A DNA stretch of 21,703 bases. Origin: Natronohydrobacter sp. (GTDB lineage Bacteria > Pseudomonadota > Alphaproteobacteria > Rhodobacterales > Rhodobacteraceae). The stretch lies in the NCBI GenBank assembly GCA_007123015.1, contig SKSL01000049.1, forward strand, positions 1 to 21,703. The letters are read 5' to 3'. The position numbers and the translations under genes are program-made. The notes below the pieces were generated by a model, which saw only the letters and a program-made list of their open reading frames with translations, ran no database searches and had not been told where the DNA came from. Shown here in pieces: positions 1 to 6,665 of this stretch (position 1 is its first letter; every line of letters begins with the position of its first letter).

Positions 1-182
1 GCGCGCAGATCATTCAGCGCGGCCACGATGCGCGCATGCTCGTCGCTCACGATCCGCACTTCCAGCAGATCGATCCCGCGCTGGGTCAGCTCTCCGGCCA
101 GATGGTGCATATTCGCGTCGCGCGTGCGCCCGGAAAGTATTTCATCTCCGATCACAAGCATGGCGGCGGTGGGGTTGGGCAT
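1..182 (-). CDS. CinA/MoaB-type molybdopterin-binding-domain protein, N-terminal part (cut by window edge)
   Basis: Sixty codons are visible, reading leftwards from an ATG at 182 and running off the window. The start is supported by AGAGGAG eight bases upstream. The N-terminus has a hydrophobic beta strand followed by IGDEILSGRTRDAN, the typical opening of the CinA N-terminal (MoCF/MoaB/Mog-like) domain, in which GDEIL and the following SG-x-x-x-D-x-N lie at the substrate pocket. Family members include competence/damage-inducible CinA and stand-alone MoaB-like proteins. In alphaproteobacteria the domain often occurs without the C-terminal nicotinamide-nucleotide amidase domain. Whether that domain is present here cannot be seen. 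The next gene upstream on the same strand is the FMN reductase, separated by 112 bp that include a strong palindrome, so the two are probably not tightly coupled. The exact substrate is not inferable. Confidence 0.8.
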   Translation of the reverse strand, partial: MPNPTAAMLVIGDEILSGRTRDANMHHLAGELTQRGIDLLEVRIVSDEHARIVAALNDLR

Positions 183-269
183 GGAGATCACTCCTCTGAG
201 ACGCATGTCGCCAAGGTATAAACAGGCGCAGGCTGCTGTCCATGCCCCAGATCAGCGCGTTGAGCAGAG

Positions 270-298
270 GTAAGGTGCGTGCTGAGCACGCACCTTAC
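270..298. repeat. 29-bp palindromic repeat, copy 1 (contains a stop codon)
   Basis: This is a perfect inverted repeat with 14-nt arms (left arm GTAAGGTGCGTGCT) around a single central base. A second copy lies at 7771-7799. The copies differ at the central base and at arm positions 4 and 26, where A-T here is G-C in the other copy, so pairing is kept. The TAA stop of the minus-strand FMN reductase (295-297) lies inside the palindrome. It resembles REP-type dispersed intergenic palindromes and could fold as a transcript-end hairpin. It has no U-tract. Confidence 0.8.
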
Positions 299-825
299 AC
301 GCGGTCGCGTAGTTTCTGCATCAAGCTATCGAGCAATTTCGAAGCGACAGGATCAGTGATCTGGCCCGTATCGTCAAATATCTTCGCGGGGCTTGCGATC
401 AGCACTTCGGGGCCATTCAGCAAATCTGGCTGAAATGGCACCAGCATGAGCCGCAGCGCAGATTGTGTCCGTTCCCCGCCAGAGCGTCCGGCGGTCGCAG
501 ACATGATGGCCACGGGTTTGCCTTCCCAGGGTTGCCCATCCCGGCTGAGCCAGTCGAGCGCGTTCTTGAGAACTCCGGGCGGGTTCTTGTTATATTCCGG
601 GCAGGCAATCACCACAGCATCTGCGGCGCGCACCTGCTCTTTCAGGTGCTGCACTTCCGCAGGCATGCCCTGTGCTTCGAGATCTTCATCGAACAGCGGC
701 AAGCGCAGATCCCCTTCGACAAACTGTGCCGGGCCAAAGGCATCGCGGGCTGCCGCCATCAATTTCCGGTTCCACGAGTCGCGCCGCAGTGAGCCGCAGA
801 GGCCGAGAAGTGTCGGGTCAGGCAT
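295..825 (-). CDS. NADPH-dependent FMN reductase family protein (flavodoxin-like fold)
   Basis: The product is a 176-residue cytosolic flavoprotein of the NADPH-dependent FMN reductase / chromate-quinone reductase family, which transfers hydride from NAD(P)H through bound FMN to quinones, flavins or other acceptors. Visible hallmarks are the N-terminal phosphate-binding loop GSLRRDSWN after a short beta strand (residues about 8-20), CPEYNKNPPGVLKNALDWLS (about 75-94), which is the family's flavin-ring contact and dimer segment, and SATAGRSGG (about 109-117), a second flavin loop. Length is normal for the family. The ATG at 825 has AAGGAG five bases upstream. The gene diverges from the thiamine-diphosphate enzyme at 934, with about 108 bp for two promoters. 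Its stop codon is embedded in the palindromic repeat at 270-298. The physiological acceptor cannot be told from sequence. Confidence 0.88.
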   Translation of the reverse strand: MPDPTLLGLCGSLRRDSWNRKLMAAARDAFGPAQFVEGDLRLPLFDEDLEAQGMPAEVQHLKEQVRAADAVVIACPEYNKNPPGVLKNALDWLSRDGQPWEGKPVAIMSATAGRSGGERTQSALRLMLVPFQPDLLNGPEVLIASPAKIFDDTGQITDPVASKLLDSLMQKLRDRV

Positions 826-933
826 GATATCTCCTTTTGATCATCGGGATACCAGCTATGCTTGTGAAAACGAAAGGCAATCGCACATGATATGTCCGGG
901 CAAGATGGCAACAGGCAAGAGGAGGAAAGCGTG

Positions 934-2589
934 ATGGCAGAGCGTCATGGTGGGCAAATTCTGGTGGATCAGTTGAAGGCGCAAGCTGTGCGCCGTGTCT
1001 TCTCGGTGCCGGGCGAGAGTTTTCTTGCAGCGCTTGACGGGCTCTACGAGTCCGGGATCGAGAATATTGTCTGCCGCCATGAAGGCGGGGCCTGCATGAT
1101 GGCCGAAGCCCATGCCAAGCTGACCGGGCAGCCGGGAGTTGTCTTTGTCACGCGCGGCCCGGGGGCCACCAATGCATCAAGCGGGATCCATGTTGCGCGA
1201 CAGGATTCGACCCCGTTGATTCTGTTCGTGGGCCAGATCGACAATCGCCATCGCGACCGAGAGGCGTTTCAGGAAGTCAATTATCGCGAATTCTTCAAAC
1301 CCATCGCGAAATGGGCGGCCGAGATCGACCATACTGACCGGCTGCCGGAATATATCAGCCGCGCCTTTCATCAAGCGCGGTCTGGCCGCCCCGGCCCGGT
1401 TGTGCTGGCGCTGCCCGAAAACATCCTTTCGGCCCGCGCCGTTGTGCCCGATATTCCACCCGTGGCCCCGATGCCGCCCTCGGTTTGCAGTGAACAGATC
1501 GACGCAGTGCTGGATCTGCTGTGCAAGGCCGAGCGCCCGCTGGTCATTGCTGGCGGATCGGTCTGGTCCAGCGCTGCCGCGCAGGGTCTTGCGGAGTTCG
1601 CCGCCAGTTTTGGTCTGCCGGTCTGCGCCACCTTCCGCCGGATGGACCGGATCGACAATCGCCATCCGAATTACGCAGGCGATCTGGCTGTGGGGATGAA
1701 CCCGAAACTTGCGCAGCGGATGCGCGACGCGGATTGCCTGCTGGTGCTGGGCGCAAGGCTGGGCGATATCGCAACGGGCAGCTATGCGCTGGTCACTCCG
1801 GCCGCCCCCGGCAAGACGATCATCCATATCCATCCTGACCCGGATGAATTGGGTCGCGTCTTTCGCCCGGATCTGGGCCTTGTTGCGCCTGCGGTCGATG
1901 TCATCGACCGGCTGTCACGCCGCGCAGCACAACCGCATCCCGATTGGGCAGACTGGACCTGGGCCGCGCGCGCGGATTACCTGGACTGGGTGCGTCCACG
2001 CGACACGCCCGGCGCAGTGCAGCTGGAACAGGTCATTCATCAACTGTCCGAAAGCCTGCCGGAAGATGCCATTGTCACCAATGGGGCCGGCAATTATGCG
2101 GCGTTCCTGCACCGCTACCTGCGCGCGCGCGCCTTTCCGGGGCATCTGGCACCGACATCCGGGTCGATGGGGTATGGCTTTCCCGCTGCCATCGCCGCGA
2201 AGTTGCAACACCCGGACCGCCCGGTGATCTGCTTTGCCGGTGATGGATGCTTTCAGATGACGTTGAACGAATTGTCCACGGCCCGGCAATATGGGGCAAA
2301 TATCATCGTGATGGTGTGTAATAATGGCCAATATGGCACGATTCGGATGCATCAGGAAAAGACCTATCCGGGGCGCGTCAGTGGAACACAGATGTTCAAC
2401 CCCGATTATGCAGCGCTCGCGCGCGCCTATGGGGCGCATGGCGAGCGGGTCGAGCGCACGGAGGCCTTCGCAGAGGCTTATGCGCGGGCCCTGGCCTCGG
2501 GTTTGCCAGCGGTGATCGAACTGGTGCTGGACCCTGATGCCTTGTCGCCCGGTCTGACACTCGAAGGGGCACGGGCCTTGGCGCAGTAA
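934..2589 (+). CDS. Thiamine-diphosphate-binding enzyme, acetolactate-synthase superfamily
   Basis: The product is a 551-residue protein with the three-domain layout of the IlvB/pyruvate-oxidase superfamily: N-terminal pyrimidine-binding domain (about 8-170), central domain (about 190-325) and C-terminal diphosphate-binding domain (about 375-540). The activating glutamate is E50 in RHEGGACMMAEAHAK. The Mg-ThDP motif begins with GDG at 436-438 and ends with NN at 463-464. I chose the ATG at 934 because AGGAGG lies eight bases upstream. An upstream ATG at 892 in the same frame has no ribosome-binding site. A typical acetolactate synthase is encoded next to its small subunit ilvN, which is absent here, and the segment after NN (GQYGTIRMHQEK) differs from what I recall for classical IlvB. 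The reaction is therefore uncertain: acetolactate synthase-like carboligase or a 2-oxoacid decarboxylase are both possible. Transcription diverges from the FMN reductase. Confidence 0.85.
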   Translation: MAERHGGQILVDQLKAQAVRRVFSVPGESFLAALDGLYESGIENIVCRHEGGACMMAEAHAKLTGQPGVVFVTRGPGATNASSGIHVARQDSTPLILFVGQIDNRHRDREAFQEVNYREFFKPIAKWAAEIDHTDRLPEYISRAFHQARSGRPGPVVLALPENILSARAVVPDIPPVAPMPPSVCSEQIDAVLDLLCKAERPLVIAGGSVWSSAAAQGLAEFAASFGLPVCATFRRMDRIDNRHPNYAGDLAVGMNPKLAQRMRDADCLLVLGARLGDIATGSYALVTPAAPGKTIIHIHPDPDELGRVFRPDLGLVAPAVDVIDRLSRRAAQPHPDWADWTWAARADYLDWVRPRDTPGAVQLEQVIHQLSESLPEDAIVTNGAGNYAAFLHRYLRARAFPGHLAPTSGSMGYGFPAAIAAKLQHPDRPVICFAGDGCFQMTLNELSTARQYGANIIVMVCNNGQYGTIRMHQEKTYPGRVSGTQMFNPDYAALARAYGAHGERVERTEAFAEAYARALASGLPAVIELVLDPDALSPGLTLEGARALAQ

Positions 2590-2600
2590 GCTTGGCCTTG

Positions 2601-2650
2601 GGGGGGCGAGGGCGCTGCCCTCGCGCTCCCGGAGTATTTGCAGCAAGAAA
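2601..2650 (+). terminator. G-rich hairpin element behind the ThDP-enzyme gene
   Basis: Starting 11 bp after the stop codon there is a G-run and then an 8-bp stem (arm GCGAGGGC at 2606-2613, loop GCT, complementary arm at 2617-2624), followed by CTCCCGGAGTATTTG and an A-rich stretch. From memory, similar hairpin plus CCGGAGTATTT sequences recur between genes in many Rhodobacteraceae genomes. It sits between convergent genes and may act as a terminator, but it has no clean U-tract. The rest of the gap up to 2780 shows nothing recognisable. Confidence 0.45.
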
Positions 2651-2780
2651 ATGGCACAGCGGTGAGACGCGGTGGGCATCGCGCAGTGTCAGGTCTTTGG
2701 GTGCTGGCCATGTCCAGCGTGGGCGCTGCACCGATTTTGGTCCTGATCACGCCTGTCATTCAAGGGGATCAGATGAGGTT

Positions 2781-3344
2781 TCACTGGGGCGTGTATTGCA
2801 GGAATGTCACATGCGTTTCGCCATAGCGGCGCTGATCGCGCAGGGAAAAGCCGGGCTGCGGCAGTTGCGGGGCTGCCTCTTCCCAGACGATTGTCGCATC
2901 GGGCGCAAGCCAGCCGCCCGCACGGGCCGAGGCAAGTGCTGCTTGCCCCAGACCCTTGCCATAGGGCGGGTCAAGAAACAGCAGCGAGAAGCCTGCCGTG
3001 TGATTGGTGCCCAGATCTGTCGCATCGCGCCGATAGAGTTTGGTCACGCCCATGGCGCGCATCTTCTCGATATTCTGGCGCAACACTGCGCGGGCGGTCA
3101 CACCGTCATCGACAAAGGTCACATGCGCCGCCCCCCGCGAAAGTGCTTCCAGCCCCAACGCGCCAGTGCCTGCAAAGAGGTCAAGCACCCGCGCGCCGTC
3201 GAGCGGCACATCAAGACTGTTGATCAGCAGGTTGAAGATCGCCTCGCGCACGCGGTCAGAAGTCGGCCGCAGATGGGCTTGCGCATCGCCTGCGCCGATA
3301 TCGGCAAGTTTCAGCCCGCGCGCGCGGCCGCCGATGATCCTCAT
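2781..3344 (-). CDS. rsmD: 16S rRNA (guanine(966)-N(2))-methyltransferase RsmD
   Basis: The product is a 187-residue SAM-dependent methyltransferase that modifies G966 of 16S rRNA during 30S assembly. It opens with MRIIGGRARGLKL, the usual RsmD N-terminus, followed by RPTSDRVREAIFN (26-38), also diagnostic of the family. Motif I for SAM binding is DLFAGTGALGLEALSRGA (55-72). The catalytic motif IV is DPPYGKG (125-131), placing the target amino group. The length matches RsmD of other proteobacteria. The ATG overlaps the stop of the upstream flavoprotein gene by four bases (ATGA), so the two are very likely translated from one message. The gene ends facing the ThDP-enzyme gene across about 190 bp. 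Confidence 0.95.
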   Translation of the reverse strand: MRIIGGRARGLKLADIGAGDAQAHLRPTSDRVREAIFNLLINSLDVPLDGARVLDLFAGTGALGLEALSRGAAHVTFVDDGVTARAVLRQNIEKMRAMGVTKLYRRDATDLGTNHTAGFSLLFLDPPYGKGLGQAALASARAGGWLAPDATIVWEEAAPQLPQPGFSLRDQRRYGETHVTFLQYTPQ

Positions 3345-4543
3345 GGTTTCAGAAGCGCCTTGAGCTCTGTTGCGGGGTCAGCCAGCCGCGCGGGGTCGGG
3401 CGATTTGCCCTGTTCCAGCAGGCGCTTGCCGACCATGAAGGCGCGCGGATCATTGAGCGCATCAACCGCGATGAACCTGTCGCCTACGAAATACCAGTGG
3501 CTGCGCGTATCGCCGATGCGCGGGATCACACGGTCATAGCCCGTGTTCAGACCGGCGATCTGGAGTTTCAGATCATACTGGTCCGACCAGAACCACGGCA
3601 CAGGCGCATACTCCTTACCCGCGTCCATGATGTTTTCTGCCACCAGTTCGGCCTGATCAATCGCGTTCTGCACTGATTCCAGCCGTAATTGCGCGCCGCG
3701 CCAGGGAAAAGAGGCGCAATCGCCTGCAGCCCAGATATGCGTGTCTGATGTGCGCCCCTGCGCGTCGGTCCGGATCCCATTCTCGATCCGCAGCCCGGCG
3801 GCTTCGGCCAGGGCTGTCTGCGGCACGATCCCAATGCCTGCGATCACGAAATCCGCAACCAGCCGCCTGCCATCGCTCAGCGTGACGGCTTCGACCCGCT
3901 CTGCCCCTTCGATCTGTTTCAGGCCTGTTGCCTCCAGAATCCTGACCCCATGCGCTTGATGCAGCGCGCGAATCGCGTCGGCGGTTTCGGCGGCGGCCAC
4001 GCGTTGCAGGATGCGCGGGGCCATTTCCAGCACAGTGACATCCAGCCCCTTTTTCGCCGCCACCGCCGCCGCTTCCAGCCCGATATAGCCGCCGCCCACG
4101 ATCACCGCGCGCGCGCCGCGCTGAAATCTGGGGCCCATCGCATCGGCATCGGCCAGATCGCGCACCAGATGCACGCCTTCCAGCTGGCCGCCGATCTGCG
4201 CAGGCAACTGGCGCGGCACCGACCCTGTCGTCAGCGCAAGGGCATCGTAGGGCAGAGTATCAGTGCCAAGCGTGATCCTGCGCGCGACAGGATCAATCGC
4301 AGTGACAGGCTGGCCAAGGCGCAGGTCGATCTTCTGGTCGGCATAGAAGCTCTCGGGGCGCAGGAACAACCGCTCGAGTGCCATTTCGCCCAGCAGATAG
4401 GCTTTCGACAGGGGCGGGCGCTGGTAGGGCAGGACAGGCTCTGCACCGATCAGGGTGATCTGCCCCGAAAAGCCCAGATTGCGCAGTTTCGCCACCAGCG
4501 ACGCCCCGGCCTGCCCGGCCCCGATCACGACAATTCTGTTCAT
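3341..4543 (-). CDS. NAD(P)/FAD-dependent oxidoreductase, ferredoxin/putidaredoxin reductase type
   Basis: The product is a 400-residue flavoprotein with two Rossmann motifs: FAD-binding GAGQAGASL (8-16) and NAD(P)H-binding VIVGGGYIGLEAAA (148-161). The second FAD motif IWAAGDCAS is at 270-278. The segment PWFWSDQYDLKLQIAG (316-331) and the following reductase C-terminal domain are typical of reductases that feed [2Fe-2S] ferredoxins for Rieske oxygenases or cytochromes P450. No partner ferredoxin or oxygenase is encoded nearby, so the electron acceptor is unknown. I chose the ATG at 4543, which has GAGGGGA nine bases upstream and begins directly with the first beta strand. An in-frame start at 4597 would only add a low-complexity leader. 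The stop overlaps the rsmD start by ATGA. The gene diverges from the peroxiredoxin, and both products handle redox chemistry. Confidence 0.88.
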   Translation of the reverse strand: MNRIVVIGAGQAGASLVAKLRNLGFSGQITLIGAEPVLPYQRPPLSKAYLLGEMALERLFLRPESFYADQKIDLRLGQPVTAIDPVARRITLGTDTLPYDALALTTGSVPRQLPAQIGGQLEGVHLVRDLADADAMGPRFQRGARAVIVGGGYIGLEAAAVAAKKGLDVTVLEMAPRILQRVAAAETADAIRALHQAHGVRILEATGLKQIEGAERVEAVTLSDGRRLVADFVIAGIGIVPQTALAEAAGLRIENGIRTDAQGRTSDTHIWAAGDCASFPWRGAQLRLESVQNAIDQAELVAENIMDAGKEYAPVPWFWSDQYDLKLQIAGLNTGYDRVIPRIGDTRSHWYFVGDRFIAVDALNDPRAFMVGKRLLEQGKSPDPARLADPATELKALLKP

Positions 4544-4561
4544 CTGCGCGCTTCCCCTCTG

Positions 4562-4581
4562 GCTTCGCGCTGCTGCGAAGC
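4562..4581. promoter_or_regulatory. Inverted repeat in the divergent promoter region (reductase / peroxiredoxin)
   Basis: The arms are GCTTCGC and GCGAAGC, separated by six bases, in the 82-bp gap between the divergently transcribed flavoprotein and peroxiredoxin genes. The position fits an operator serving both genes, but the regulator is unknown and a short GC-rich repeat like this could be chance. Confidence 0.25.
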
Positions 4582-4625
4582 TATCTTGCTCACACAACTA
4601 GACTCAAGACACCGAGGAGCCAAGC

Positions 4626-5114
4626 ATGCCAATTACGACCGGGGACAAACTGCCAGAGGCCAGCTTTTCACGCATGGGCGCAGACGGGCCCGAGCAGGTC
4701 GCGCTATCAAGCCTGACCGCAGGCCGCAAAGTGGTCATTTTCGCAGTGCCGGGGGCCTACACACCGACTTGTCATTCGGCGCATGTGCCAAGCTTCATCC
4801 GCACGATAGGCGATTTTGCGGCGAAGAACGTGGATGAGATCATCTGTATCTCGGTCAATGATCCTTTTGTGATGAAAGCCTGGGGCGCTGATACGGGCGC
4901 AGCAGAGGCCGGTATCACGATGCTGGCCGATGGCGCCGGGGAATTCACCAAAGCCATCGGCATGGATTTCGATGCCCCGCCGGTCGGCTTGATGGGGCGG
5001 TCGAAGCGCTATGCGATGCTGGTCGAGGATGGCACAATCACGCTGCTGCATGTCGAGGAAAGCCCCGGCGTGTGCGAAGCTTCGGCTGGTGAGGCGTTGC
5101 TGGCGGCGATGTGA
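4626..5114 (+). CDS. Peroxiredoxin, Prx5/AHP1-like
   Basis: The product is a 162-residue thiol peroxidase that reduces hydrogen peroxide and alkyl hydroperoxides. The peroxidatic cysteine is C49 within VPGAYTPTCHSAHVPSF (41-57), the Prx5-type active site PGA-(F/Y)-TPTC. A C-terminal cysteine (C150, in SPGVCEASAGEALL) is placed where several Prx5 members carry a resolving cysteine. The family's normal length is about 160 residues. GAGGAG lies six bases before the ATG. No signal peptide is visible, so it should act in the cytosol. The stop codon overlaps the next start (TGATG at 5112-5116), which couples it to the DUF482 protein. The reductant (glutathione/glutaredoxin or thioredoxin) cannot be read from this gene, and no glutaredoxin domain is fused. 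Confidence 0.93.
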   Translation: MPITTGDKLPEASFSRMGADGPEQVALSSLTAGRKVVIFAVPGAYTPTCHSAHVPSFIRTIGDFAAKNVDEIICISVNDPFVMKAWGADTGAAEAGITMLADGAGEFTKAIGMDFDAPPVGLMGRSKRYAMLVEDGTITLLHVEESPGVCEASAGEALLAAM

Positions 5115-6295
5115 TGGATGGTTGCGCGCTGACAGTGACGCTGGCCGGGTCTTTGGCAGAGGTCGCGGCCTCTGACTGGGATGCCTGCGCCAATCCTGAC
5201 AGCGCGCAGCCCGCGCTTGATCCGTTCACGACCTACAGGTTTCTGCGGGCACTGGAACTGTCGCGCTCGGTCGGGACCGGCACCGGGTGGGAACCGCGCT
5301 ATCTGCTGGTGCATCAGGGCGACCGGCTGATCGCTTGTGCGCCGATGTATGTGAAGTCGCACAGCCAGGGCGAATATATCTTCGATCATGCTTTCGCGCA
5401 GGCCTATGCGCGGGCCGGGGGGCGCTATTATCCGAAGCTGCAAGTGGCCGCCCCCTTCACGCCCGCCACCGGGCGGCGTTTTCTATGCCGCGCAGGGTTT
5501 GAAGACACGGGCATAGGCGCGATCCTGCAAGGGATGCGGCAGATCGCGCAGGACAATCAGCTGTCCTCGGCGCATGTGACCTTCTGCACGCGGGTCGAGG
5601 CAGAGCGCGCGGCCGAACAAGGCTGGCTGCACCGTGTAACCGAGCAGTTCCATTGGGAAAATCCGGGCTATCAGTGTTTTGATGATTTTCTGGGGGCACT
5701 TTCGTCGCGCAAGCGCAAGGCCATCCGCAAGGAGCGCAAGACCGCGCAAAGTTTCGGTGGCACGATCCGCGCCCTGAGCGGTGATGATCTGCGTCCGGAC
5801 CATTGGGATGCGTTCTGGGAGTTCTATCAGGACACGGGCGCGCGCAAATGGGGCACACCCTATCTGACCCGGCGTTTCTTCGACGAAGTGCAAGCGCATC
5901 TGCGCAGTGACGCGCTTCTGGTGCTGGCCGAGCGTGACGGGCAACCTGTGGCCGGGGCGTTGAATTTCATCGGTCGCGAGACCCTGTTCGGGCGCTACTG
6001 GGGCTGCATCGAGGACCATCCCTGCCTGCATTTCGAGCTGTGCTATTATCAGGCGATGGATTTTGCGATTGCGCGCGGGATCGCGCGGGTCGAGGCTGGG
6101 GCGCAAGGGACGCATAAGCTGGCGCGGGGCTATCTGCCTTCTGAAGTGCATTCGCTGCACTATTTCCCGGAGAGCGGCTTTCACAGTGCTGTCGCGCGCT
6201 ATATCGATCAAGAACGTCGTGCCATCGCGCATGAGATGGATGTGATGGCAGATTATGCGCCGTTCCGCAAAAGTGATGGAGGACAGGATGGCTGA
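5114..6295 (+). CDS. FemAB-like / GNAT-fold protein of the DUF482 (COG3146) family
   Basis: The product is a 393-residue protein of the family often labelled peptidoglycan biosynthesis/recognition (DUF482, FemAB-like), with a GNAT-type acyltransferase fold. Family-typical stretches are the opening strand followed by DWDACANPD and PFTTYRFLRALE (about 37-48), KSHSQGEYIFDHAFA, GGRYYPKLQVAAPFTPATG, ALSSRKRKAIRKERK (about 196-210) and HYFPESGFHSAVARY near the end. The family's biochemical activity is not established as far as I know. Peptide or aminoacyl transfer is inferred from fold only. The start is the ATG at 5114 (an in-frame GTG at 5111 is an alternative), overlapping the peroxiredoxin stop. 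The end overlaps the dehydratase start by eight bases. It is cytosolic, with no membrane segment or signal peptide seen. Confidence 0.85.
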   Translation: MDGCALTVTLAGSLAEVAASDWDACANPDSAQPALDPFTTYRFLRALELSRSVGTGTGWEPRYLLVHQGDRLIACAPMYVKSHSQGEYIFDHAFAQAYARAGGRYYPKLQVAAPFTPATGRRFLCRAGFEDTGIGAILQGMRQIAQDNQLSSAHVTFCTRVEAERAAEQGWLHRVTEQFHWENPGYQCFDDFLGALSSRKRKAIRKERKTAQSFGGTIRALSGDDLRPDHWDAFWEFYQDTGARKWGTPYLTRRFFDEVQAHLRSDALLVLAERDGQPVAGALNFIGRETLFGRYWGCIEDHPCLHFELCYYQAMDFAIARGIARVEAGAQGTHKLARGYLPSEVHSLHYFPESGFHSAVARYIDQERRAIAHEMDVMADYAPFRKSDGGQDG

Positions 6296-6575
6296 GAAAC
6301 TGACAGACCGCAGCGTGCTTGAACCGCTGCTGAGCAATGGTTGGGCGCTGGATGCCGCGCGTGATGCCATCGCCAAGGATTTTGTCTTTGCGGATTTCAA
6401 CGAGGCCTTTGGCTGGATGACGCGGACGGCGCTGGTGGCCGAGAAGATGGACCATCATCCGGAATGGTTCAATGTGTATAAAACAGTCAAGGTGACTCTG
6501 ACGACGCATGATGCAGGTGGATTGTCGGACCTGGATGTGACCCTGGCGCGCAAGATGGATGCACTGGCGGGATAA
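6288..6575 (+). CDS. phhB: 4a-hydroxytetrahydrobiopterin dehydratase (pterin-4a-carbinolamine dehydratase)
   Basis: The product is a 95-residue enzyme of the PCD/DCoH family that dehydrates 4a-hydroxytetrahydropterin so the cofactor can be recycled. The family signature EKMDHHPEWFNVY (52-64) contains the adjacent active-site histidines H56 and H57, and a third conserved histidine follows at H74 in LTTHDAGGLSDLD. I chose the ATG at 6288, which has GGAGG five bases upstream. A start at 6255 would add eleven residues encoded inside the upstream gene. It overlaps the DUF482 gene by eight bases and so belongs to the peroxiredoxin operon. No phenylalanine hydroxylase is nearby. Many alphaproteobacteria carry such an enzyme apart from phhA, and the pterin substrate here is inferred. 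Confidence 0.93.
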   Translation: MAEKLTDRSVLEPLLSNGWALDAARDAIAKDFVFADFNEAFGWMTRTALVAEKMDHHPEWFNVYKTVKVTLTTHDAGGLSDLDVTLARKMDALAG

Positions 6576-6665
6576 CTGGCCAGGCGCAGAGCTGGTTGAC
6601 CCGGCGCCACGCGCACACGCGCTTTTCCACTGGTTCAGGGGCGCGAAACCCCGTATCGCCGCGTC

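Noticed and set aside
892..933. Upstream ATG at 892 as start of the thiamine-diphosphate enzyme
   Set aside because: There is no ribosome-binding site before it, while AGGAGG is ideally spaced before the ATG at 934 and the family N-terminus starts there.
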